Part shown: in pieces, positions 16,326 through 24,007 of the stretch | How positions within the stretch are numbered: the first letter of the stretch is position 1 | Layout: every line of letters starts with the position of its first letter | DNA from: Mangrovimicrobium sp033283325 | Lineage (GTDB): Bacteria; Pseudomonadota; Gammaproteobacteria; Pseudomonadales; Halieaceae | Direction: 5' to 3' | NCBI GenBank assembly: GCA_033283325.1 | Contig: JAWMQO010000001.1 | Coordinates: 620,001 to 684,000, forward strand | DNA: 64,000 bases | Position numbers and translations under genes: made by a program | The notes under the pieces: model-generated | What the model was told of the DNA's origin: nothing | What the model saw: the letters and a program-made list of their open reading frames with translations, nothing else | Database searches by the model: none

Positions 16326-17678
16326 TCAGGCAGCCTTGTCGCGCACCCGGCGGCGATAGCGCAGGATGCACGGGTCCGAGGGGCGCAGGATCAGGGAGGG
16401 CATGATCTCGGCGTATTCGCCGGGCGGGCCCGCCAGTTCGAATTCGTACTCGCTCAGCAACACCGAGAAGATGACCTTGACCTGCAGCATGGCGAAGGCG
16501 TTGCCGACGCACTTGCGCTGGCCGCCGCCAAAGGGAATCAGGGCAAAGGGGTTCTTCGGCATCGGCCGGCCCGGTTTGAACGTTTCGGCGTCCTCGAACT
16601 CACTTTCGAGACGGTGTGCCACGTAGGGGCAAAGCATGACGTTCTTGCCCTTCTCGATGACGTGGCCCTTGTACTCGAAGTCTTCCATTACCCGCCGGGT
16701 GAGTGTGTTCAGCGGCGGGTGCAGGCGCAGGGCCTCACGCACGAAGCCTTCCAGCTTGGACATGCGCCGCAGTACCTTGAGGTCGTCGGCGGTGCCGGCG
16801 GCCATGACTTCATCCACCTCGGCGACCACTGCCGCGGCGAGTTCGGGGTAACGAGCCATCTCCACCAGGGTCCAGGCAGCGGTATTGGCGCTGGTGTGGT
16901 GCCCGGCGAACATGAACCAGACGATCATCCCGGTCACCTCGCTGGTGCTGAGGTGGGTGCCGTCGGCATAGGTGGCATCCATGTAGACTTGCAGCAGGTC
17001 CGGTTCCACCTCGCCGCTGGCACGGCGTTTCTCCACCCGCTCGCCAATCAGTTCCTCCAGTCGCGCCCGGGCCTGGTCGCGGGCGTCGTAGGCGTCCTTG
17101 CGCGCCGAGGGATCGTTGAGGCCGGCGGCATCCGCCGCGGCGCCCAGGGTGTGGTAGAGCGTGGCGAATTCGTCGGTCAGGGAATAGCGGAACTCAGGAC
17201 CCAGCAGGCAGTGGGTGGAGGTGTTGATCGTGAGGTGGGCAAAACCCTCGTAGAAATCCAGTTCGCCACTGTCGCCCCAGTCAGCAATCCAGTCGCGGGC
17301 TTCCTGGGCGATGATCGGTGCATAGTGGACCATCTTCTCGCTGGCCAGGCCGCGGGAGTGCATGCGCAGTTGCTGGCGCTCGATATCCAGGGGGGCGCCG
17401 TACTGCACGCCCTTGCCGAATATCGGCACCATGAACTGGTAGGCCTCGGGGGCGCTGACCTTGACGTCATCGGCGCGGAAAACGGCCTCGTGTGCCTCCG
17501 GTCCGACCATCAGTACCGTGGGCATGCCGCCCATGTCGAACTCGGCCAGTTCCCCGCACTCCTTGTAGGCGCGCATCAGGAAATTCGCCGGATGGGCGCA
17601 AAATTCCTCGAAATGCCCGCCTTCTTCGGGGCTTTTGCCGCCGCTGACGATCTTGATGCCGCTGCTGGATTGGCTCAT
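16326..17678 (-). CDS. CYP51-type cytochrome P450 (sterol 14alpha-demethylase family)
   Basis: 450 residues. The CYP51-specific substrate-recognition stretch is present (YQFMVPIFGKGVQYGAP, like mycobacterial YPFMTPIFGEGV). So are the I-helix AGHHT (258-262), EALRLHPPL with the ExxR pair, and the heme motif FGGGQRKCVG with Cys390. The whole protein lines up with mycobacterial CYP51 in my recollection, and the adjacent ferredoxin strengthens this. CYP51 removes the 14alpha-methyl of sterols in three oxidations. Actual activity is unproven; another sterol hydroxylation is possible. It is divergent from a TetR gene with an operator-like repeat at the promoter. Confidence 0.82.
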   Translation of the reverse strand: MSQSSSGIKIVSGGKSPEEGGHFEEFCAHPANFLMRAYKECGELAEFDMGGMPTVLMVGPEAHEAVFRADDVKVSAPEAYQFMVPIFGKGVQYGAPLDIERQQLRMHSRGLASEKMVHYAPIIAQEARDWIADWGDSGELDFYEGFAHLTINTSTHCLLGPEFRYSLTDEFATLYHTLGAAADAAGLNDPSARKDAYDARDQARARLEELIGERVEKRRASGEVEPDLLQVYMDATYADGTHLSTSEVTGMIVWFMFAGHHTSANTAAWTLVEMARYPELAAAVVAEVDEVMAAGTADDLKVLRRMSKLEGFVREALRLHPPLNTLTRRVMEDFEYKGHVIEKGKNVMLCPYVAHRLESEFEDAETFKPGRPMPKNPFALIPFGGGQRKCVGNAFAMLQVKVIFSVLLSEYEFELAGPPGEYAEIMPSLILRPSDPCILRYRRRVRDKAA

Positions 17679-17702
17679 GCTAACCTCGGATTCTTATGAT
17701 TA

Positions 17703-17726
17703 AAAACATTCCAACAGAAATTTTTT
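17703..17726. promoter_or_regulatory. Copy of AAAACATT-N8-AATGTTTT at the P450 promoter
   Basis: Reads AAAACATT-N8-AATTTTTT, 15 of 16 matches. It lies 3 nt downstream of the P450 -10 box, over the predicted transcription start, the same geometry as at 14408. Confidence 0.55.
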
Positions 17727-17729
17727 AGC

Positions 17730-17758
17730 AGTATATTCCATGCCCTGTACAGGCGCAA
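17730..17758 (-). promoter_or_regulatory. Sigma70 promoter for the CYP51-type P450 and ferredoxin
   Basis: On the minus strand -35 TTGCGC (17758-17753), a 17-nt spacer and -10 TATACT (17735-17730, 5 of 6). Confidence 0.5.
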
Positions 17759-17803
17759 GCTGTGGCAGCTGTACGGATTTCCATGCTGGATTGGCCGTTG
17801 TCT

Positions 17804-17819
17804 GTTACATTAGCGTAAC
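17804..17819. promoter_or_regulatory. Inverted repeat GTTAC-N6-GTAAC upstream of the TetR gene
   Basis: Perfect 5-bp arms, 31 nt before the GTG start of the TetR gene. It may be an autoregulatory site or part of its promoter; no second copy was noticed. Confidence 0.3.
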
Positions 17820-17849
17820 TGTCGATTAACCAATCTGGAGAAATGTATT

Positions 17850-18467
17850 GTGGCCAAGCTCAACACCGACGATGTTGATGTGATGGGCCGCCAGGCGGCC
17901 AAGAGCAAGGCGACCCAGGACAAGATTATCAATGCGGTGATTGGCCTGATCAAGGAGAAGGGCTTCGCCGCCGCCAGTTCCAGCCAGATCGCCAAGCGCG
18001 CCGGCGTGACCTGGGGGGCGGTGCAACATCACTTCGGCGGCAAGGAAGAGATCCTCGAGGAAGTCCTGCAGCGCTCGCACCTGAAGTTCCAGGAATCGCT
18101 CAGTTCCAACAGCTTCACCACAGGGACGCCAACACGGCGGATCGCGAAATACGTGGATGCGGCCTGGTACCACTACCAGGGTGACGAGTACATGGCGACC
18201 CTGGAAATCCTGCTGGCTACCCGGGGTCACGGCAAGGCGCGCAACGACCTCTCTGTCAGTCGCACCCGCAATGCCCACCAGAGCCTCGCCCGGCGAATTT
18301 TTCACGACAGCAGCGCGAGTGACGCACTGATGCAGGAGGGGATTTACCTGGTGCACTGCATGCTGACGGGTCTGCTCATCGAAATCGCGCTGGAGCCGGA
18401 GAGCTTTTCGCCGAAACCCCACATGAAGCGCCTCAAGTCAGTCCTCCTCGGCATGTTGTACGACTGA
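17850..18467 (+). CDS. TetR-family transcriptional regulator
   Basis: 205 residues. The N-terminal helix-turn-helix spans about residues 20-65 (IINAVIGLIKEKGFAAASS, then RAGVTWGAVQHHFGGKEEIL). The C-terminal ligand domain is all-helical and not recognisable by sequence. The GTG start at 17850 follows CTGGAG by 9 nt. It is divergent from the CYP51-type P450, whose promoter carries the palindrome shared with KstD and luciferase-like promoters, so this protein is the obvious candidate reader of that motif. Its ligand could be a steroid or its CoA ester (inference from the KstR/KstR2 precedent). Confidence 0.88.
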   Translation: MAKLNTDDVDVMGRQAAKSKATQDKIINAVIGLIKEKGFAAASSSQIAKRAGVTWGAVQHHFGGKEEILEEVLQRSHLKFQESLSSNSFTTGTPTRRIAKYVDAAWYHYQGDEYMATLEILLATRGHGKARNDLSVSRTRNAHQSLARRIFHDSSASDALMQEGIYLVHCMLTGLLIEIALEPESFSPKPHMKRLKSVLLGMLYD

Positions 18468-18507
18468 GCACCTTTCCCGCCCTGGAACCCCCTGCGGCTT
18501 GCCAGAA

Positions 18508-18531
18508 AAAACATTGCAGTGATAACGTGTG
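18508..18531. promoter_or_regulatory. Partial copy of the AAAACATT-N8-AATGTTTT motif
   Basis: Left arm is perfect (AAAACATT); right arm AACGTGTG matches 5 of 8. It is 77-100 nt upstream of the NTF2-fold gene at 18608. Confidence 0.35.
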
Positions 18532-18607
18532 AGCAGGCTGTGGCAGGCCCCGAACCCGCCCGCCGCAGCCCCGACACGGACCACAATTCCAATAAGAGCA
18601 ACTCAAC

Positions 18608-19024
18608 ATGGATAGAGACACCAGGGCCATCCGCGCCCACAAAGCCTCGATACAACACGCCATGGCGGGCGACAAGGAAGCCTGGCTGGCCCTGTTCGCC
18701 GATGACGCAACCCTTCACGACCCAATGGGAAGCTCACCCCACGATCCCGAGGGAAGAGGTTTTTCCGGCAAGGAGCGAATTGCAGAATTCTGGGACACCA
18801 TGATCGGCCCCGGCAGTGTGACTCTCGAACCGCATGCGCGCTATCCCTGTGGCGAGGACATCGTCGCCGTGAACATGACTGCCCGCAACGATTTCGGCGG
18901 CAACGAAATCTGCGTCGACATGATCGTTACCTACGAACTCAATACCAGCGGGCAGGTAGCGAGCCTGAAGGCTTACTGGGATATCGTCGCACTGCTGCCT
19001 CCCGGCGAGGGGGACGTGTCGTGA
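18608..19024 (+). CDS. NTF2-fold protein, ketosteroid-isomerase-like
   Basis: 138 residues of the SnoaL/delta5-3-ketosteroid isomerase fold. LFADDATLHDPMGS near residue 37 places an Asp where KSI has its Asp38-like base, though that alone does not prove isomerase activity. A role in double-bond isomerisation or dehydration of a steroid intermediate is inferred from context. The last 4 bases overlap the GTG start of the luciferase-like gene, so the two are translationally coupled. Confidence 0.72.
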   Translation: MDRDTRAIRAHKASIQHAMAGDKEAWLALFADDATLHDPMGSSPHDPEGRGFSGKERIAEFWDTMIGPGSVTLEPHARYPCGEDIVAVNMTARNDFGGNEICVDMIVTYELNTSGQVASLKAYWDIVALLPPGEGDVS

Positions 19025-19914
19025 AAGTCGGCATCTGCCTGCCGTATTCGGAGCCAGGCATCACTCGCCAGACCATCCTCGACTGGTGCCGGGCTATCGA
19101 GCAGGGTCCTTTCCACAGCATCTCCTGCGGCGAACGCGTCTCCGGTGCCGACGCCGTCGATATGCGGGTGCTGCTCTCCGCCGCGGCGGCCCTCACCGAA
19201 CGGGTGCGCATCGTGCCTACGCTCTACGTCCTGCCGATGCACAACGAGGTGCGGGTGGCCAAGGAAATCGCCAGCCTGGACCTGATGGCCGATGGTCGGG
19301 TAGATGTCGTGGTGGGCACCGGGGGCCGCCCCTTCGACTACCTGGCGGTGGGCGCCGAGTACGCCGGCCGCAAGCAGCGCCTGCCACAACAGGTCGAGCG
19401 CATGCGCTCCATCTGGTCGGGTGGCTTGCCCTTCGAAGGGTCCGATCCTATCGGCCCGCAAATCGCCCGGCCGAATCTTCCCCGCGTACTCGGCGGGTTC
19501 TCCGGACCCAAAGGTATCGCCGATTCAGCGCAATGGGCCGATGGTCTCTACGCCTTCTCCATTCCGGGTGACGCTGGCGAGATACGCGACAAGTTCGCTC
19601 AGTTTGACCGGGCCTGGGATGCGGCGGGGCGCGAGGGGAGGCCCTGGAAAATCGGCGGGTTCTGGTATTCCCTTGCGGATGACGCGGAGCAGACACTGCG
19701 CCACTATGCCTATGAGTACATGCGGATTGCTGGCGACGAAATTGCGCAGGCGGTAGCTGACAGTATGACGCAGTTCACTCCGGAGCGGATTCTCGAGACC
19801 ATGAGGGGGATGCGGGATACGGGGGTTGACGAACTGTTCATGGTGCCGGGGTCGGCGGATGTTCGCGAGGTGGAGCGACTGGCTGATCTCGTGCGGGAGC
19901 TTGAGTCGTCATAG
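19021..19914 (+). CDS. Luciferase-like (LLM) oxidoreductase, F420/flavin type
   Basis: 297 residues; KVGICLPYSEPGITRQTI, VRIVPTLYVLPMHNEVRVAKE and LPRVLGGFSGPKGIADSAQ are characteristic of the short LLM class with F420- or FMN-dependent members. It starts with GTG overlapping the previous stop (GTGA). Coupling to an NTF2-fold protein suggests the two act in sequence. The cofactor cannot be told from sequence by eye. Similar short LLM proteins are at 25949 and 40478. Confidence 0.82.
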   Translation: MKVGICLPYSEPGITRQTILDWCRAIEQGPFHSISCGERVSGADAVDMRVLLSAAAALTERVRIVPTLYVLPMHNEVRVAKEIASLDLMADGRVDVVVGTGGRPFDYLAVGAEYAGRKQRLPQQVERMRSIWSGGLPFEGSDPIGPQIARPNLPRVLGGFSGPKGIADSAQWADGLYAFSIPGDAGEIRDKFAQFDRAWDAAGREGRPWKIGGFWYSLADDAEQTLRHYAYEYMRIAGDEIAQAVADSMTQFTPERILETMRGMRDTGVDELFMVPGSADVREVERLADLVRELESS

Positions 19915-19938
19915 TTTTTTGGTTTGGCTTGGCCTGTG

Positions 19939-20208
19939 GCGGCCTGGCGGCCGCTGCATTGTCGCTGCGCGGTGAAGGGCTTTTGCTTCATTACGGGCGC
20001 TTGCGGCGCGTTGACCCTTGGTGTTCTTTACCTCGCGAGTTGCGATCGTGTGCTGGATTACCGCCCAGCGTAGTGAAGGTTCGGTGCTTTGGGGAGGGTT
20101 GGTTCGGCAGGATGTGCGCGCAGCCTTGGTGACTAAAGTAAGAGGAGACGGAGTTCGCGCCGACGCCCTCCAAGTCCGCAAAAGCCCTTCACCGCACAGC
20201 GCCAATGC
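19939..20208 (+). repeat. Structured repeat, copy 1
   Basis: About 270 bp. It opens with a mini-hairpin GCGGCC-TGGC-GGCCGC (19939-19954), followed by a 31-bp terminal arm at 19956-19986 whose inverted partner is at 20178-20208 (29 of 31 matches). The interior (191 nt) shares exact blocks with copy 2: GGGCGCTTGCGGCGCGTT, CCTCGCGAGTTGCGA, GGTTGGTTCGGCAGGA and CGCGCCGACGCCCTCCAAGT. No credible coding sequence is present. It is not a repeat family I can name. Confidence 0.8.
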
Positions 20209-20307
20209 GGGGTGCGAAATGACCTGCAAAGGGCGCTCTAATTGGCTTCACGGTAATCAGGATAGGGCAGGGGGTTGAGCGGAGTGCCAAGGGTCGACCT
20301 CACTCCC

Positions 20308-20573
20308 GCGTTGGCTGTGGGTGGCTAAGGTCTTTTACGGACTTGGAGGGCGTCGGCGCGAATTCGGCCTCTCGCGGAACCTCAGCGCATCGCATTCCTC
20401 CTGCCGAACCAACCCACCCACGAAGCACCGAGCCCTCAATCGGCGCAGCGCCACATCCAGGCACGGTCGCAACTCGCGAGGTTCCGGGCGACACCGGTAA
20501 ACGCGCCGCAAGCGCCCGCAATGTAGTAAAAGACCTTAGCCACCCGCAGGCAACGCAGCGGCCGTAAGGCCGC
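20308..20573 (-). repeat. Structured repeat, copy 2 (inverted)
   Basis: About 266 bp in opposite orientation to copy 1. Terminal arms are 20526-20556 and 20308-20338 (29 of 31 matches to each other), and the mini-hairpin GCGGCC-GTAA-GGCCGC is at 20558-20573. The arms differ from those of copy 1 at 11 of 31 positions, yet each copy's two arms stay complementary. This covariation points to selection on a hairpin or on paired ends. Confidence 0.8.
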
Positions 20574-20581
20574 CGCTCTCA

Positions 20582-21517
20582 CTAATCTAACGACCGGAAC
20601 CGATGCTCAGGAAAAGTACGCTTCAACGAAGCCAGAACCCCTTCACGCCAGCCGTAACTGCAAGGCCCAGTAATCGCCTGACGCCCCGAGATGTCGCCCA
20701 GCCCACCGTAATAACCAGCCGCCTCGTCAGTCACCAGATCAGCATCGAAACCACTGACTTCGGCGATATACCGAGCCAGTTCATCCTCATCCACAGCATC
20801 GTCACCCACCCAGTTAACGATAGTGGCAGGGACTGTCGCCGCAGCCAGCAGCGCCGGAACCTGGGCAACGATATCCTCCTGGTAAATCATCGCACACCAG
20901 GACTTACCCGCCGGAGGCACAGGAATCGACTGCCCGGCCTGCATCGCGCGAAACAGCATGGTAGGCACGCCGCCGTGGCCGCAGGAACCGTAGGCAACGC
21001 CGAGGCGGCAGATGATGGTGGGCAGGGAGAGTTGGCGCGCCATGGTGCGAACCACCGCCTCGGTGGCCACCTTCGAGATACTGTAGCTGGGCGCGTAGGC
21101 GGGATGGCAGCCGAGGGCGTCGGTGACCTTGCGCACCTGGCTGTTGTCCTCGATGGAACTGTAGACGTTCATTGTCGAGATGTGCAGGAAGGCTTTGGCG
21201 CGGCGGCAGTGGGTCATCAAAAGCCCGGTGCCCTCGGCGTTGACGCGGATGGCGTCGTCGTAGTCATTGGCAACCTCGAAAATGGCGGCCGCGGCGTGGA
21301 CCACGTAGTCGAAGTCGTCAGGGAGATCCGACAGTCCTTCCTCACCCAGTGACCAGACCCGGGTAGTGATACCGAGCGCCTCGAGATCGCTGCGGGCCTG
21401 CGGGTCGCTGAAGCGGGCGAAGCACCAGACTTCGTTGTCCGCGGCCAGTGACTCGGCGATGGGGCGTGCGACCTGGCCGGTGGCGCCGGTCACCAGGATT
21501 TTCTGTCCTTGCAGCAT
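20582..21517 (-). CDS. NAD(P)-dependent epimerase/extended SDR
   Basis: 311 residues with Rossmann motif ILVTGATGQVARPIAE and the catalytic YSISK (in YAPSYSISKVATEAVV). The substrate is unknown. It belongs to the leftward group 26812-20582 and follows the sulfotransferase-family gene by 35 bp. In this context it could be a sterol 3beta-hydroxy dehydrogenase or C4-decarboxylase-type SDR, but a role in another alcohol oxidation is equally possible. Confidence 0.78.
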   Translation of the reverse strand: MLQGQKILVTGATGQVARPIAESLAADNEVWCFARFSDPQARSDLEALGITTRVWSLGEEGLSDLPDDFDYVVHAAAAIFEVANDYDDAIRVNAEGTGLLMTHCRRAKAFLHISTMNVYSSIEDNSQVRKVTDALGCHPAYAPSYSISKVATEAVVRTMARQLSLPTIICRLGVAYGSCGHGGVPTMLFRAMQAGQSIPVPPAGKSWCAMIYQEDIVAQVPALLAAATVPATIVNWVGDDAVDEDELARYIAEVSGFDADLVTDEAAGYYGGLGDISGRQAITGPCSYGWREGVLASLKRTFPEHRFRSLD

Positions 21518-21552
21518 GCTTTTGACTCTCCCTTGTTATTGTTCCGACGGGC

Positions 21553-22740
21553 TTACTCGCGACTGAGGATGAAACGTTCGCGGTACTCACTGAACTGCTC
21601 CTGCAGGCCCTCGGCAGTAAAGCCGAACTCCTCCAGTGTGTAGTGGTGCTCCGGACGCAACTCGCGACGGTTGAATTCCTGCCAGGCGCGCATCTCCGCT
21701 GTGGCTTCTTCGGTCAGGTCCATGCCGATGAAATCGTAGATCTTGCGGATTTCCTCCAGCGGCTGGCTCACCGTGTCCTCGAACCAGAGGTCGAGAAAGC
21801 GGTCACCGCCGAGTCGGTCGCGGGCCTGCAGTGACTTGCGGGTGCCATCGGCGAACTTGCGGGCCCAGAGGGCGCCGCACTCTACCGGGTCGGTATCGTC
21901 GGAGTAGATCTTCCAGCATCCGTAGATCAGGCTGATCAGCGAGGGAATGGTTTGTACCGGGTCGCGGTGTGTCTGGACCACCCGGGCGTCCGGGAAGACC
22001 TTGAAGACCAGGTCGAGGAAGTGCAGGTGGTGGGGCGCCTTCAGGGTCCAGCGCTCGGCGGACTGGCCGTTGCGCTTCTTCTGCCACTGCAGGAACTGCA
22101 CCAGAAGCTTGAAGTATTCATAGCCCGGGGTGTGGTCCTGCGCTTCGATCCACGCGCCGAAGCTGGGCATGCGGGCCAGTGCCTCGGTATTGTAGGAGTA
22201 GAAACTCTGCTCCAGCAGCATGATGCACTCGTCGGGGCCGACCGGGTCCATGGGGTGGCTGGCGGTCAGTTCCGGTGAGGCCGCCAGCATCTGGTCCATC
22301 TCCGCGGTGGCCAGGGTGATACGGGGATCGGGGCTGCTGAAATCCCAGTCCGCATGAGGCGCCGGGAAGCGGACTTCATACCAGAGGGGCGCGAACATCC
22401 GCGGGTCTGCAGCGATGGTACGGTGGAGCATGGTGGTGCCGGTGCGGGGGAGACCGATGATAAACAGCGGGTCGTTAATCTTCTCTTCGCGGATTTCCGG
22501 GAAGCGCCGGCAAAAGCTTTCCACCTGTAACTGGCAGGAGAGGATATCCACCAGGCGCTGGCGCATCAGCACGCGGCCGAGATCGTTCAGCCGCGCTTCC
22601 CCGGCCAGGGATTCGCACATGTGCTCAAGCGGGGCGCGGTACCAGTCGCTGGCGAAGTGTTGCAGCCCGGTGGCGGCCCGGGCGTCGCGCAAGATCGCAT
22701 CGGGCTCGAAGTCAACTGACGGCAAGGCCTGTCCACTCAT
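21553..22740 (-). CDS. Sulfotransferase-family protein
   Basis: 395 residues. A PAPS 5'-phosphosulfate loop IIGLPRTGTTMLHRT lies near residue 98, and a 3'-phosphate region VVQTHRDPVQTIPS follows the expected distance later. I chose the ATG at 22740: its ATGA overlaps the stop of the DUF1214 gene and GGAAG precedes it. A longer frame starting at 22836 lies inside that gene. It may transfer or bind sulfate on a sterol hydroxyl; bacterial members of this family often have unknown substrates. Confidence 0.8.
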   Translation of the reverse strand: MSGQALPSVDFEPDAILRDARAATGLQHFASDWYRAPLEHMCESLAGEARLNDLGRVLMRQRLVDILSCQLQVESFCRRFPEIREEKINDPLFIIGLPRTGTTMLHRTIAADPRMFAPLWYEVRFPAPHADWDFSSPDPRITLATAEMDQMLAASPELTASHPMDPVGPDECIMLLEQSFYSYNTEALARMPSFGAWIEAQDHTPGYEYFKLLVQFLQWQKKRNGQSAERWTLKAPHHLHFLDLVFKVFPDARVVQTHRDPVQTIPSLISLIYGCWKIYSDDTDPVECGALWARKFADGTRKSLQARDRLGGDRFLDLWFEDTVSQPLEEIRKIYDFIGMDLTEEATAEMRAWQEFNRRELRPEHHYTLEEFGFTAEGLQEQFSEYRERFILSRE

Positions 22741-23882
22741 GTTTCGCTTCCTTTCAAATCGCTGAGACTGACAACCCGGGTGACAGGGTCGACCTGCTCC
22801 GCGGCGCCCACCCAGCGAAAGCACAGCGTCCCGCATTTGTGCCCGGTGGTTTCCAGCCAGTTGGGCAGGCCGGGGTCGCGCTTGCTGATGACAATACGTA
22901 CGCTGCCGTCACTCTCGTAGCGGGCCGTGTGTTTATTGACGTGGATCTGGTGGTAGCGGTAGTCCAGCGACTCCATCCAGTAGTTGTCCACCTGCAGGTT
23001 CCAGGTCTGGCATTCGGGGATGCGCTCGACCTCGACGACCAGGGCCTGGTCGTCCTCGAGCTCAAAGTAGCCGTGATAGTAGATGATATTCGGGTCGCCC
23101 CCGGCCTTGCGGCATACCGCCTGGTCCGCGGGGGGCAGTTCGTTGGGGCGGGGCAGGTAGCCCTGGGCCCAGTCGGCGAACAGGCGCGCGGTACCTTCCA
23201 CGAAGGCAGTGGTGGAGCGCAGGTTCTGTGCCACTTGTTCTGCGCTGAGGGGGAGTGGCTTCTCGCTGGCGTTTACCCGCTCGATCGTCAGGCGGGCGGG
23301 TTCCTCGGCTCCCCGGTCGAGGAAGGTCTGTCGCACCAGTACGGCGCAGGTGTCTTCGGTCAGTTGCAGCCAGTTACCTGACTCCTTGCCCGGGATGGCT
23401 TCGCGGCTCAACAGAATTTCGATGCTGCCGTCAGCATTCGCCTCGAGACCCTGGTGGGTGTCGATGGCGGCGACGGGCTGCATCCGCGCGTCGCTGTCTT
23501 CGTAGCCGCCGGCGATGGCGATCAGGCCAAGGTAGTGCACCGAGCCACGGCTGCCGCTGACCCGGTACTGGTGATTGCCGTCGATCTCGGCGCGCAGGTA
23601 GAGGTTGTCCGGGTTGTCTGCGCCGATCTTGGCGGTCTCGTGGGAGGGCATGTAGAAGGTCGGGAAGTCCCGGTCGCTGCACTCCATGAACATGTCGAGG
23701 GCGATGCGCGTGAGGCGGGTGAGGTAGCGCCAGCCCTCGGCCCGGGTGAAAGCGTCATCGGGCGTCTCCGGGCGCAGGATCTGCTGGCCGGCCTGTTTCA
23801 GGTGATCGCAGAAGGCGTTCCAGACCTCGCCGTCAATAACCTGTTGCTCGATGGATGTTGCGTTCGCGTCCTTGTCGTCCAC
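22737..23882 (-). CDS. DUF1214-domain protein
   Basis: 381 residues, no signal peptide. The C-terminal third has the DUF1214 pattern (YWMESLDYRYHQIHVNK, then DPGLPNWLETTGHKCGT). The N-terminal half is not recognisable. No enzymatic activity is established for this family. It is translationally coupled to the sulfotransferase-family gene by a 4-bp overlap and follows the cycloisomerase homologue by about 125 bp that include an imperfect GC hairpin without a T tract. Confidence 0.68.
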   Translation of the reverse strand: MDDKDANATSIEQQVIDGEVWNAFCDHLKQAGQQILRPETPDDAFTRAEGWRYLTRLTRIALDMFMECSDRDFPTFYMPSHETAKIGADNPDNLYLRAEIDGNHQYRVSGSRGSVHYLGLIAIAGGYEDSDARMQPVAAIDTHQGLEANADGSIEILLSREAIPGKESGNWLQLTEDTCAVLVRQTFLDRGAEEPARLTIERVNASEKPLPLSAEQVAQNLRSTTAFVEGTARLFADWAQGYLPRPNELPPADQAVCRKAGGDPNIIYYHGYFELEDDQALVVEVERIPECQTWNLQVDNYWMESLDYRYHQIHVNKHTARYESDGSVRIVISKRDPGLPNWLETTGHKCGTLCFRWVGAAEQVDPVTRVVSLSDLKGSET

Positions 23883-24007
23883 CTTTACCTCGTCCGAAGC
23901 TTATTATTATCTTGAGTAGGGCAGGATAACCGTGATCGATTGCCTCTGCCAGTGGAGAGCGCGACGATGCGCGGCTCCCCGGATTCCAATCGTGTTTCTG
24001 GCGGCGT

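Larger units (their letters stand above)
19915..20581. other. 667-bp gene-free stretch between convergent genes
   Basis: Separates the luciferase-like gene (ending 19914) from the SDR (ending 20582). It is almost filled by two copies of a structured repeat in opposite orientation, with 99 bp between their terminal arms. No gene is visible. Confidence 0.8.

Noticed and set aside
16326..17678. Steroid 9alpha-hydroxylase
   Set aside because: KshA is a Rieske oxygenase, not a P450; no Rieske CxH/CxxH pattern was found anywhere in the window.
16296..17699. A 467-codon open frame on the plus strand over the P450
   Set aside because: Antisense shadow; the minus strand encodes an unmistakable P450 with heme motif.
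19939..20573. Insertion sequence
   Set aside because: No transposase frame and only about 190 nt between the arms; at most a MITE-like or structural repeat.
23883..24007. Terminator between the cycloisomerase and DUF1214 genes
   Set aside because: A GC hairpin near 23958-23982 is imperfect and has no T tract, so a terminator cannot be supported.
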